From contig JADKKK010000034.1 in assembly GCA_016720545.1 (NCBI GenBank), positions 248,001 through 312,000 on the forward strand: a stretch of DNA of 64,000 nt. The letters are read 5' to 3'. The position numbers were made by a program, and so were the translations under genes. This document shows positions 37,298-45,799 of this stretch, in pieces. How positions within the stretch are numbered: the first letter of the stretch is position 1; each line of letters begins with the position of its first letter. Origin of the DNA: Myxococcales bacterium. Its GTDB lineage: Bacteria; Myxococcota_A; Polyangia; Polyangiales; Polyangiaceae. The notes under the pieces are model-generated. The model worked only from the letters and a program-made list of their open reading frames with translations, was not told the DNA's origin and did no database searches.

Positions 37298-40200
37298 ATG
37301 GCCGGCCGTCTCCTCGTCACTGCTGAGGGTGGCCCGTTTCAGGTCGAGTACGCGCTCTTCGACGCCGGGGAGATCGCGCTCGGGCGCAACGCGCTTGGGC
37401 GCCCATTCGAGCAAGGCTACGCCACGACGGCGGGTGACGCACGGCACCGCCTCGCGCAGCTGGGGGCCACCCCGCAGCTCGCGGACACGTGCGTCGACGT
37501 CATGCAGCCGACCCTCGTACGGGCGTACGCGCGCGGCCCGATGGTGCGGAAGCTCGCGACGATGCTCGACACCCAGCTGCTCTTCGAGAGCGGCCGCTAC
37601 GAGGTCGGCGCCAACCACGCGGGCGCCTACGAGGGCACCTTCCTCGATCTCGCGGCGCTCGCGCTCGACCTCGGGTACCCCTCGATCGGGGCCCTCTTCC
37701 ACGCGCTCTACCTCTCCGTCGTGCTCGCGAGCGCCCCGACGGGCGCCCCGGTCGAGCTCGACACCCGCGAGCTCACGCTGAGCCTCAAGCCGGGCGAGCG
37801 GACCCATCGGCGCGTCACGCTCGAAGGGCTCGTCGAGCTGCCGTCGCTCCTTCAGGATCTCGCGAACCGCGGCGGCGGGCGCGGCGCTCGGGGCCGCGAG
37901 CTCTCCCGCGAAGCGCTGCTCACGCTCCTCGACGAGCGGGCGACGCCAGGCACCGACACGGACGCGTACCGGACGGCGCTCGACACGCGCGAGCTGCCGA
38001 CGCGCGGTCCGCTGGCGCGCGCCGACCTGTGGGAAATCGAGCTTCTCCTCGACGCCGGGGACCGCGGCGGCGCACACGAGCGCCTCGAGCGCGTCGAACG
38101 CGCCGGGGGCCGATCCCCCGCGACCGCGTACCTGCGGGCCCGCCTCGAGTTCCTCGCGGCCGGGGAGGACCCTGCCGTGCTGGCCGCGCGCGTCTCCGCG
38201 CTCGCGCTCTCGATGACCTCGTTCGTGGAGCTGGGCCTCCTTGCGGGCGAGGCGTGGATGGCGGCGGGGGACACCCGGCGCGCCCACGCGCACGCCCGCG
38301 ACGTCATCGCGACCAAGGGCATCGACGCCGCCCTCGTCGAGCGCGCCAACGCCGTGCTCCACGGCACGGTACGCGGCCCCTCGCCTCCGTCGCAGCCCCG
38401 CGTCGCCAAGGCCCCCGTGTCGGTGGCGTCGACCGACGAGGTGATCGCGCCGTTCTTCCCGGACCCGCGCGCCGAACCCGGCCGCGCGCGCCCTCCACAG
38501 CAGCTCGAGAACCTCGCCGTCGCGCAGCGGAGACCGAGCCACTCGGGCCTCGTCCGCGTTCAGGCGCCGGGCCCAGCGGCTCCGGCGGCTCCGGCGCAGA
38601 GCCCCGAGGTGGCGCCGCGCCCGGGCCCGCCCCCGCCCGAGACGCCAAGCTCCGCCCGCCTGACGGGCCCCGTGGGCAGCCGAGCGGCGAGCGCGCCCCC
38701 CGCAGCAGTAGCGCCGCCGCCGCCCGCGGCCCCGTCGAGCGCGGCGCGCGCAAGCTGGCCAGCCGCAGCCGCAGCCCGCGCCGCCCGGGCGACTGAGCCA
38801 CCCTCGGCACCGGACCGAGCCCTCAGCCGACCGCCGAGCGCGCCGGCCGGCCCCCGCTCCGCGGCTCCTGCCGCGCCGCCCTTCGCACCTGCCGCGCCGC
38901 CCTTCGCACCTGCCGCACCTGCCGCACCTGCCGCACCTGCCGCACCTGCCGCACCTGCCGCACCTGCCACACCTGCCGCAGCCTCCGCCGCCACCCGCCC
39001 GACGGCTCAGGACCTCCCACGGGAGACGGCGCTGGACACGCCGCCAACCTTCCCGACGCCGCCGCCGCGCCCCGCGCCAGCGCCGGCGGAGGCCGAGGCC
39101 GAGGCCGCACCGGGCCCCCCGAGCGAGCCGCCGACACCCCTGCCGTCGCTGGGTCCAGGCGTGTCGCCCGCCTGGAACACGCTCGACGACGAGGACTCGC
39201 TGCCTCCGACCCCCGACGAGGTGCGCGAAGCGTTTACCGACCACGACCTCGACGAAGACGACCTCGTCGAAGACGACCTCGTCGAGGACGAAGGCGAGGA
39301 CGACCTCGTCGAGGACGAAGACGAGGACGCGACCCCCGCTCCGGCTCGGCGCGCCCCCGCGGACTCCGAGCCCCCGTCGATCCCCACCTTCGTGGCCACC
39401 GCGCCCTCGAGCCCCCCGGTCGAGCCCGAGGCCGCCCGCCCAGCCTCCGCGGCACCGCCAAAGGCGACCAGCGAAGCGCCGCGCCCGCCCGCTCCCGAGG
39501 CGCCGGCGGCGAGCGCAGCCTCCCTCGACTCCCCCGCCTTCTCGCCCGCTGACAACACGCTGCCGCCTCACCTCGCGGGCCCGGCGACCGACGAGGAGTC
39601 GGCGCCCGTCGCCGCATCGACCGCGGGACCGGACGACGACGACGACGACCCGCCGTTCGCGGTCGCGCCGCGCGTCGAGGAGAGCCAGCCCGGCGACGTG
39701 TTCGGGCCGATCCCGGTCCCCTTCCCCTCCTCGTTCCCCGCCGAGCTCGCCGAGCCCGTGCTCGGCGTGGCCGAGGTCGACGTCCCCTCGCCGACGCTGT
39801 CGGGCGAGTTCATGCGCGGCGCCTCGAAGCCGCCGAGCGTCGAGAGCGATCCGCTGGCAATCTTCGCGCGCGCGCCTCTCTTTCCGCGCGCGGACCCCAG
39901 CGGCGCGGAGCCCGCCGCCGAGCTGCCGCTGCCGGCGTGCCTCAGCGCCGCCCTCCTGGTCGACACTCACCCGACGTGTGTTCTCGAGGCACGGGTCCAA
40001 AACACCCTGCTCGCGCGCGAGCTCGGCCTCACGTATCGCTCGGCGCGAGGCATCGAGCTCCGCGCCGACCTGTCCGGCATCGAGCACATGCAGGCCTATC
40101 TCTTCCGGCGCTTCGCTGGCGGCGCCGTCGACACGCCCGAGGGCGCGCGGGAGGCGCAGCTCCACGGCGCCTTCCTCAGCGAGATCCTGGCCCGCAGGCT

Positions 40201-40384
40201 CGGCGCCGAGTGGATCGATCTGAGCGCCCATGAGCCGGGTCACTGGGAAATGGTGGTGGCGCCTGGCACCCGGGTGTGGCCCTTCGGGCGCGTGTCGAGG
40301 CTCATCGTCAAGGGCCACAAGGAGCGCGACCTCGTGTCGTACTTTCTCGAGCTCGAGTCGAAGCGCAGCCGCGTGGCGCGCTGA
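37298..40384 (+). CDS. Large Ala/Pro-rich and acidic-repeat protein, unknown function
   Basis: A 1028-residue protein without signal peptide. The N-terminal 350 residues look globular (MAGRLLVTAEGGPFQVEYALF to the LDAGDRGGAHERL helices, DUF4388-like or TPR-like by eye only). A long disordered middle contains a 9-bp repeat coding Pro-Ala-Ala (38900-38960) and an acidic tract with DLVED repeats (39255-39330). The C-terminal 160 residues are globular again (ACLSAALLVDTHPTCVLEARVQN to FGRVSRLIVKGHKERDLVSYF). The ATG at 37298 begins the conserved-looking part; an in-frame ATG at 37217 is less likely. No family was recognised. Confidence 0.75.
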   Translation: MAGRLLVTAEGGPFQVEYALFDAGEIALGRNALGRPFEQGYATTAGDARHRLAQLGATPQLADTCVDVMQPTLVRAYARGPMVRKLATMLDTQLLFESGRYEVGANHAGAYEGTFLDLAALALDLGYPSIGALFHALYLSVVLASAPTGAPVELDTRELTLSLKPGERTHRRVTLEGLVELPSLLQDLANRGGGRGARGRELSREALLTLLDERATPGTDTDAYRTALDTRELPTRGPLARADLWEIELLLDAGDRGGAHERLERVERAGGRSPATAYLRARLEFLAAGEDPAVLAARVSALALSMTSFVELGLLAGEAWMAAGDTRRAHAHARDVIATKGIDAALVERANAVLHGTVRGPSPPSQPRVAKAPVSVASTDEVIAPFFPDPRAEPGRARPPQQLENLAVAQRRPSHSGLVRVQAPGPAAPAAPAQSPEVAPRPGPPPPETPSSARLTGPVGSRAASAPPAAVAPPPPAAPSSAARASWPAAAAARAARATEPPSAPDRALSRPPSAPAGPRSAAPAAPPFAPAAPPFAPAAPAAPAAPAAPAAPAAPATPAAASAATRPTAQDLPRETALDTPPTFPTPPPRPAPAPAEAEAEAAPGPPSEPPTPLPSLGPGVSPAWNTLDDEDSLPPTPDEVREAFTDHDLDEDDLVEDDLVEDEGEDDLVEDEDEDATPAPARRAPADSEPPSIPTFVATAPSSPPVEPEAARPASAAPPKATSEAPRPPAPEAPAASAASLDSPAFSPADNTLPPHLAGPATDEESAPVAASTAGPDDDDDDPPFAVAPRVEESQPGDVFGPIPVPFPSSFPAELAEPVLGVAEVDVPSPTLSGEFMRGASKPPSVESDPLAIFARAPLFPRADPSGAEPAAELPLPACLSAALLVDTHPTCVLEARVQNTLLARELGLTYRSARGIELRADLSGIEHMQAYLFRRFAGGAVDTPEGAREAQLHGAFLSEILARRLGAEWIDLSAHEPGHWEMVVAPGTRVWPFGRVSRLIVKGHKERDLVSYFLELESKRSRVAR
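38880..38965 (+). repeat. 9-bp tandem repeat (Pro-Ala-Ala codons)
   Basis: Two units of GCGCCGCCCTTCGCACCTGCC lead into about seven copies of the 9-mer GCACCTGCC, with one A-for-G-type change near the end (CCACACCTGCC). The frame is kept. A slippage-type low-complexity linker. Confidence 0.85.
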
Positions 40385-40487
40385 TCCGCGCGACCGCGGC
40401 GCTCGCGTCTGGCGGGGTCTCTGCTACGAACCTTGAAGGGCGCTCGCGCGAGTGTGCGGCGCCGACGGCGAGAGCAAGGACGAGGCG

Positions 40488-40835
40488 ATGTCGGACGCGC
40501 GCAACAAGGCCACGTGGACCCTCGAGGAGCAGGCCCGCGCCCCGCGCGAGCTCGTCGACCAGACCTCTGGCGAGCGGTTCGATCGAATCGCGTTCGCGGC
40601 GCGGGCGGTGGCGCTCCTCGGCCCGCGCAACACGCGCGTGGCGGTCGCCCCCGCGCGGCGCATGTTGCTCGAGTCGGGGCGGGCGTGGGGGCGCGGCGAG
40701 GGCGCGCGGTGGGCCACGCTCTACGTGCCGCCCGACGCCTCGAGGCGCGCCATCGCGGTGGCGGTCGTCGCGCTCGGGGGCGCGCCACACACCCCGTACG
40801 CGATCGACATCTTGATGAACGCGGACCTGCTCTGA
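40488..40835 (+). CDS. Conserved-looking small hypothetical protein
   Basis: 115 residues starting MSDARNKATWTLEEQARAPRE. No signal peptide. The pattern RFDRIAFAARAVALLGPRNTRVAVAPARR and AIAVAVVALGGAPHTPYAIDILMN suggests a small alpha/beta domain. The family is unknown. ATG at 40488 is preferred to an upstream GTG at 40452. It is convergent with the cupredoxin-like lipoprotein gene; a 14-bp perfect palindrome lies between them. Confidence 0.55.
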   Translation: MSDARNKATWTLEEQARAPRELVDQTSGERFDRIAFAARAVALLGPRNTRVAVAPARRMLLESGRAWGRGEGARWATLYVPPDASRRAIAVAVVALGGAPHTPYAIDILMNADLL

Positions 40836-40844
40836 GCCTCGCGG

Positions 40845-40858
40845 GCCGCGATCGCGGC
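40845..40858. terminator. Perfect 14-bp palindrome between convergent genes
   Basis: GCCGCGATCGCGGC sits between the stops at 40835 and 40867. It could work as a bidirectional terminator core, but the loop is only ATCG or shorter and no T-run follows. Confidence 0.3.
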
Positions 40859-40866
40859 GACGAAAT

Positions 40867-41739
40867 TCACTGCGCGACGATCGAGCCGTTCGCGTTGTCG
40901 CGCGACTTGTCGTGCAGGTAGAACGAGTAGGTCCCCGCCGCGTTCACCTCGCGGGCCTGCCCGTTCTCCACGTTCCCCTCGAAGGCGCCCGGCGCGATGG
41001 GCGCGTTGCGGTTGCCGTGGTTGAACCCGCCCGTGTTGCCGGCGTGGATGATGTGCCCCATCGAGTCGTTGTTCTTGATCTTCACGGCGATTTTTTTGCC
41101 GCCGAGCTTCAAGTCGATCGGCGCAGGCGCGAAGGCGGTGTTGGCCGCCATGCCCGTGAGAGCGCCAGCGTTCGGGGGGATCGACAGGGTGAGAGTGGGC
41201 GAGACGGTGACGTTCACCGGAGTGGCCCGCGCGCCGCTCGCGGACGTGGCGGTCACCGTGAGAGTCACCGCGCCAGGCGTGACCCCGCTCGACGTCTTCA
41301 CCGTGAGCATCGCCGAGGCCGACGCCGTGGTGAGCTCGAGAGACGTCTTGTCGAAGGTCGCGGCCAGCCCCGCGGGGGCCCCGGTGACGGTGAGGTCGAC
41401 CTTGCCCGTGAAGCCCTCCCTGGGCGCCACGTTGACGGTGAGCTTCGACTCGGCCATGAGCTCCAGCGTGGGCGCGGCGTTGTCGAGGGTGATGTCGAGC
41501 TTGCCGGCGCCGGTCGGCTGAGCCGGAGGCGGGGTCGCGCCACCGCCTGTCGACGGCCCCTCCCCACCGGCAGCACCCGACCCGCCGGCAGCACCTGGCG
41601 TCGCCGCGGGCCCCTGGCCGGGCGTTGGCTCGTACGTGCCCTTGCGGTAGTAGCCCGACGTGTTCTCTCCGGCGTCACCACAGGCGAGGGCGAGCGAGCC
41701 ACCAAGGACGGCAAACACAAGCGCGACGGCGGTTCGCAT
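40867..41739 (-). CDS. Lipoprotein with Ig-like and cupredoxin-like domains
   Basis: A 290-residue lipoprotein (MRTAVALVFAVLGGSLALAC, lipobox Cys20) with a Gly/Pro linker. Residues 75-185 form a beta-sandwich (LTVNVAPREGFTGKVDLTVTGAPAG and a following repeat-like strand set). The last 100 residues resemble a cupredoxin: IDLKLGGKKIAVKIKNNDS, MGHIIHAG, and GTYSFYLHD near the end. The blue-copper Cys expected before the second His (F-x-C) is absent; the segment reads FYLHD. So type-1 copper is unlikely, though a His-based copper site is possible. No clear operon partner. Confidence 0.7.
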   Translation of the reverse strand: MRTAVALVFAVLGGSLALACGDAGENTSGYYRKGTYEPTPGQGPAATPGAAGGSGAAGGEGPSTGGGATPPPAQPTGAGKLDITLDNAAPTLELMAESKLTVNVAPREGFTGKVDLTVTGAPAGLAATFDKTSLELTTASASAMLTVKTSSGVTPGAVTLTVTATSASGARATPVNVTVSPTLTLSIPPNAGALTGMAANTAFAPAPIDLKLGGKKIAVKIKNNDSMGHIIHAGNTGGFNHGNRNAPIAPGAFEGNVENGQAREVNAAGTYSFYLHDKSRDNANGSIVAQ

Positions 41740-41921
41740 GGAGGGGAGGCTGCAATCCTTGCGCCATCCACTCGTCGTCGCGACCTACACCCCCCGACAA
41801 CCCCCTCCACTCACGCTTTCCCGCAAAAGTTGCGTCGGCGTGGCGGAGCTCGCTTGCGGGCGGCCGCGTGGCGCTGGCGCTGTGGGGGCCGCGCGACCAT
41901 GGGTGGGGGATGCACGCCCCA

Positions 41922-43286
41922 TCATCCAGCTCGTGCGCCGCGGCGACGAACGAGCGTGACCAGGGCCGCGCACGCGGCGGCCAGCGTGAGCTCCCCACCG
42001 CACGCCTTCGGCTCCGGAGCGCCGGCGCAGAGGCATCCCCGCCCTCGCCTCGGAGGCTCGCTGCCCGCGGCGCTCCCTGCGTCGGCCCCCGCGGTCATCC
42101 CGGCGTCGTTGGTCTCGCCCTCCGCGCCGGCGCCTCCCGCGCCCGCCTCCTGGGCACCGGCGTCTCGCCACGGCGCGAGGGTGGCGCGCACCTCGAGGTA
42201 GGACTCGCCGCACGGCCCCTTCAGGCGCCCGTCGCAGGGCACCGCGCCCTCGACGTTCGCAAAGGACGAGAGCGTGCGGAACGTCGCGCCGTCGTCGCTA
42301 GAGGCGCCGAGCGCGGGCCCACCCAACGTGAAGGGGTTCGCGCACTGGTAGAGCGCCGTTTCGGTCGCCGTCAGGCACTGAACCCCCACCTGGCCCGCTC
42401 GCGCGAAGGTGCGCCCGCGGTCGCGCGAGACGAACACCCCGTCGGCGGGGAGCCCCGACCCCGCCCAGACGCGCGCGCCGTCCGGCGAGATCGCCGCGCC
42501 GTACATCGCGCTCGGCATCGACAGCACCGTGCGCGTCGTCCTGCCGGCGTCTTCCGACAGGGCGACCTCGCTGCCCTCGAGGTGGAGAAACCGCGAGAGC
42601 ACGCGGTCGGGATCTCGCGGGTCGACGCCGATGAGGAAGTAGGCCCCATCGTGCGACCGGACCTGGTCCTGCTCGACGAACTGGCGCCCGCCGTCGTCCG
42701 AACGAAACAGCCGCCCCTTCAGCGTGCCGTTCGGCTGACCGCTCACGTAGACCCTCGAGGGCTTCGATGGCGCCGCGTCGACGGTCACGAGGTACATGCC
42801 CTCGAGCCCCTTGCCGCCGCGCTCGAAGCGCCTGCCTGGCGCGCCACGAAAGAGCGCGCTCGGCCGCCCCGGGGTCGTGGTGATGACGAGCACGACCCCG
42901 TCGCCGTCGACCGACAGGTCCTTCACCGTCTCGCCCTCGAGCTCGCGCACCCGGCTCACGGTGCAGAAGTCGCGGGTGGTCGCGAGCCCGGCCTCGAGCC
43001 CCACGTAGAGGGTGCCGTCCTTCGCGAACGCGATCGGCGGGTCCCAGGTGCCGCTGTAGCCGAAGGTCTGCTCGCAGACCCAGCGGAACGTGCGGCCACC
43101 GTCTCGCGAGACGAGGAGGCCGAACGTGCTGCGAAGCACGAGCACCGGCTGCGCGCCCGCGGGCGTCGCGGAGCGAGGCGCGACCACGAGCTGCTGGGCG
43201 AGCGGGAAGCGGCCGTTCGCGTGCGCGGAGCGCGTCGTGTAGCCTGCGACGGCCGCGATGAGGAGGAAGAAGGCGATGGCCCGCAC
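41922..43286 (-). CDS. Secreted beta-propeller (BNR-repeat) protein with MYXO-CTERM-like tail
   Basis: About 454 residues. The signal peptide MRAIAFFLLIAAVAG comes from GTG 43286; GTG 43292 adds two residues. Sialidase-type Asp-box motifs recur (SRDGGRTFRW, RSDDGGRQF, SEDAGRTTR, SRDRGRTFA, SSDDGATF), giving a beta-propeller. The C-terminus is Cys-rich (GRGCLCAGAPEPKACGG), then a hydrophobic helix and RRRGARAG, which resembles the MYXO-CTERM surface-anchoring signal. It is likely a cell-surface binding protein; no enzyme activity can be claimed. Its 5' end overlaps the divergent lipoprotein gene starting at 43276. Confidence 0.78.
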   Translation of the reverse strand: MRAIAFFLLIAAVAGYTTRSAHANGRFPLAQQLVVAPRSATPAGAQPVLVLRSTFGLLVSRDGGRTFRWVCEQTFGYSGTWDPPIAFAKDGTLYVGLEAGLATTRDFCTVSRVRELEGETVKDLSVDGDGVVLVITTTPGRPSALFRGAPGRRFERGGKGLEGMYLVTVDAAPSKPSRVYVSGQPNGTLKGRLFRSDDGGRQFVEQDQVRSHDGAYFLIGVDPRDPDRVLSRFLHLEGSEVALSEDAGRTTRTVLSMPSAMYGAAISPDGARVWAGSGLPADGVFVSRDRGRTFARAGQVGVQCLTATETALYQCANPFTLGGPALGASSDDGATFRTLSSFANVEGAVPCDGRLKGPCGESYLEVRATLAPWRDAGAQEAGAGGAGAEGETNDAGMTAGADAGSAAGSEPPRRGRGCLCAGAPEPKACGGELTLAAACAALVTLVRRRGARAG

Positions 43287-44523
43287 GGGCACTCTCTACA
43301 CCGGATCGGAGGCGTGGTTCGCCCCGACGCGCCCGCTCGCGGCGCGCGCGGCCGGCGGGGTCCTGGTCGGCGCGCTCGCGCTCGGGTGCAAAAAGGCGCC
43401 GCCGCCGCCGCCCGCGCCCCGCGCGATCCCGACGCCGCCGGAGCGCGCCATCTACGTCACCAACAACGGCTCCGACTCCCTCAGCGTCATCGACCGAGAC
43501 GGGGTCACGGTCACGAACGTGCCGCTCGACATCGATCCCGACGCGCGGGAGGCCCCGCACCACCTCGGGCAGGCGCCTGGCGGCGACATGTTCGTAGCGC
43601 TCGCGTTTCCACCCGAGGGCGCATCGCCTACGAAGAAGAAGCCGCACGCGGGCCACGGCGTGTCGACCTCGCCCGGCAGGCTCGCGCGGCTTCTGCCAGG
43701 CTCGCTCACGGTCCGCGCCACACGGGACGTGGACGAGAACCCGGGCGACGTGGTGGTGAGCCACGACGGCAAGAGCGTGCTGGTCACTCACTTCGACATG
43801 AAGCGGGCCATGACGGTCGCGGCCGCCGGGAACGCCAGCCCGGCCACGATGTTCGCGCGCCTCCAGGTTTGGAGCGCGGCGTCGCTCGAGCTGCGCGCCC
43901 AGCGCCCCCTCTGCGTGGCGCCGCACGGAATGGCGCTCACGCGCGACGATCGCACCGCGCTCGTCGCGTGCTACGGGTCCGATGAGCTCGCCGCGGTGGA
44001 CCTCACGAGCCCAACGCTGCCGACCGCGCGATACCCGCTCGGCGGCACGCCCGGCGTGCCCGGCGTGCCCCGCTACGGTCCCTACTCCGTGACGATGGTC
44101 GGCGACGACAGCGCCCTCGTGGCGAGCCTCGAGGGAAACGATCTACGCGTGTTCGACCTCCGCGCGCGCGCGTTCGTCGCGAGCCGCACCGTCCCCATGG
44201 GGGCGAAGGTCTTCATGCCGGCGGTGCAGGGCACGACCGTGGCCTATGTGCCCTTGCAGGCGCCCGACAGCCTCGCGCGGGTCGACCTCGCCGCCGGGAA
44301 GGTCACGGTGCATGTAGTCAAGCCCATTGACGAATGCCGCGCACCACACGCGTTCGCGCTCGCCGGAGACCGCCCCTTCGTCGTGTGCGAGGGCGACCAC
44401 AAGACGCCCGGGACGGTGCTCGAGGTCGACCCCAACACGCTCGCCACGCTGCGACGGTGGACCGTAGGCGTCAACCCCGACGGCCTGCTCGTGGGGCAGG
44501 CGGGCGGGAACCCCACCCCGTGA
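43276..44523 (+). CDS. YVTN-type beta-propeller lipoprotein
   Basis: A 415-residue lipoprotein. ATG 43276 has AGGAGG nine bases upstream; the signal ends at a lipobox (GALALGC, about residue 38). The body has propeller repeats: IYVTNNGSDSLSVIDRDG, VVVSHDGKSVLVTHFD, MALTRDDRTALVACYGSDELAAVDL, SLEGNDLRVFDL and a last GTVLEVDPNTL. The family resembles YncE/SMP-30-type surface proteins, commonly of unknown ligand. Its stop overlaps the following reductase-like gene as GTGA. The first bases overlap the divergent gene on the minus strand. Confidence 0.8.
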   Translation: MARTGTLYTGSEAWFAPTRPLAARAAGGVLVGALALGCKKAPPPPPAPRAIPTPPERAIYVTNNGSDSLSVIDRDGVTVTNVPLDIDPDAREAPHHLGQAPGGDMFVALAFPPEGASPTKKKPHAGHGVSTSPGRLARLLPGSLTVRATRDVDENPGDVVVSHDGKSVLVTHFDMKRAMTVAAAGNASPATMFARLQVWSAASLELRAQRPLCVAPHGMALTRDDRTALVACYGSDELAAVDLTSPTLPTARYPLGGTPGVPGVPRYGPYSVTMVGDDSALVASLEGNDLRVFDLRARAFVASRTVPMGAKVFMPAVQGTTVAYVPLQAPDSLARVDLAAGKVTVHVVKPIDECRAPHAFALAGDRPFVVCEGDHKTPGTVLEVDPNTLATLRRWTVGVNPDGLLVGQAGGNPTP

Positions 44524-45332
44524 CGGACCGTGAGGCCGGGGTGCACCGCGTGCTGGTCCTCGGCGCCGGCTTCGCGGGGCTGGCGGTGGCCTGCGAGGCC
44601 GCCGGGCGCGGGCTGGAGGTCACAGCGACGTCGCGCTCCCTCGAGCGGGCGACCGCGCTCCGCGAGGCGCACCCCGCCCTCGCCGTCGAGCACCTCGCGC
44701 GGCTCGACGCCAACGTGGCCCGCCTCGTCGGGACGGGCACGCACGTGATCGTGACGTTCCCTCCGGACGGCGCGACGGACGCGCGCGTCGCGCCCCACCT
44801 CGCCCACGCGCGAGCGCTCACGTACCTCTCGACCGTGGGCGTCTACGACGATCACACCGGCCACCTCGACGACACGACGCCGCTGCCCGCCACGCCATCG
44901 CCGCGGGCGACCGCGCGCCTCGCCGCGGAGCAGCGCTGGCGCGAGGCCGGCGCGACGGTCCTGCGGTGCCCCGCGATCTACGGAGCGGACCGCGGGGTGC
45001 ACGTGCGGCTCGCGCAGCGCACGTTCCGCGTCCCAGGCGACGGCTCGCGGGCGACGTCCCGCCTCCACGTCGAGGACCTGGCGGCGCTCACGCTCGCGGC
45101 GGCGGCCTTCCGCGCCGACACCTTCGTCGTGGGCGACGAGCACCCCACCACCCACGACGAGGTCGTCCGGTGGGTGTGCGCCCAGCGTGGGCTGCCGCAC
45201 CCGGGGTACGTCCCGCTCGAAGAGGTCCACCCCACGCTCCGCGCGGACCGCCGCGTCGACGCCTCGCGCGCGCTCCGCGAGCTGCGCGTGACGCTGCGCT
45301 TTCCCTCCTACCGAGAGGGCATGCGGGCGTAG
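44520..45332 (+). CDS. NAD(P)-binding Rossmann protein, extended SDR/YeeZ-like
   Basis: A 270-residue protein. VLVLGAGFAGLAVACEAAGRGLEV is a dinucleotide-binding loop (GxGxxG), then VIVTFPPDG, LTYLSTVGVYDDHTGHLDDTTPL (strand with the YxxxK-like site weakened), RCPAIYGADRG and HVEDLAALTLAAA, as in atypical extended SDR proteins such as YeeZ. The substrate is unknown. GTG 44520 overlaps the previous stop; GTG 44538 would give a start just before the Rossmann strand. No clear Lys follows the tyrosine, so dehydrogenase activity is uncertain. Confidence 0.75.
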   Translation: MTDREAGVHRVLVLGAGFAGLAVACEAAGRGLEVTATSRSLERATALREAHPALAVEHLARLDANVARLVGTGTHVIVTFPPDGATDARVAPHLAHARALTYLSTVGVYDDHTGHLDDTTPLPATPSPRATARLAAEQRWREAGATVLRCPAIYGADRGVHVRLAQRTFRVPGDGSRATSRLHVEDLAALTLAAAAFRADTFVVGDEHPTTHDEVVRWVCAQRGLPHPGYVPLEEVHPTLRADRRVDASRALRELRVTLRFPSYREGMRA

Positions 45333-45353
45333 TCCCGGCCGCTCACGCGCGCC

Positions 45354-45626
45354 TCAGGAGAGCAGGCGCCCGGGGGTCACCACCACCTCGGCGAGCTCGA
45401 GGCATGCCGCCACGACGCTCCCGACGTCTTCGTCACCGCTCACGGGGAACCGGTGCGCCCGCCCCTCGCGGGTCCAGAAATCGACGCGGGCGACGCCGTC
45501 TTTGCGGCGGCCGCAGGCGACGAGCCCGTACGCCTCGAGCACCTCCGCGACGTCGGCCGCGAGCTCGAGCGCGTCGCGCGACGGAGCCGACGACGGGGGG
45601 CTGGCGGAGGCTCGGGGCGCGCTCAT
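45354..45626 (-). CDS. Small hypothetical protein
   Basis: 90 residues, MSAPRASASPPSSAP at the N-terminus, then RDALELAADVAEVLEAYGLVACGRRKDGVARVDFWTREGR and a VVAACLELAEVVVTPGRLLS end. Likely a small alpha/beta fold. No family recognised. ATG 45626 was chosen over GTG 45632. It lies convergent to the reductase-like gene and divergent from rbgA. Confidence 0.5.
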   Translation of the reverse strand: MSAPRASASPPSSAPSRDALELAADVAEVLEAYGLVACGRRKDGVARVDFWTREGRAHRFPVSGDEDVGSVVAACLELAEVVVTPGRLLS

Positions 45627-45799
45627 GGGCACCGCTTACCCCGGTGCGACGGCGGTGTCAAAGCGCTCCCGTGCGCCGCTCGCGCGCCGCCGCGCGCCCA
45701 CCCGCGCTGGCTCCGGAGGCTCCGGCGTCCCTACGCGCTCCCCGCGGGCCCGGCGGCGAGGGCGCTGTCGCCGGGGGCGCCGCGTGGTACATCGGCGCC

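Noticed and set aside
37292..40318. 1008-codon minus-strand frame opposite the Ala/Pro-rich gene
   Set aside because: Low-complexity shadow. The plus strand was kept because its two ends look like globular protein, but confidence is lower than usual here.
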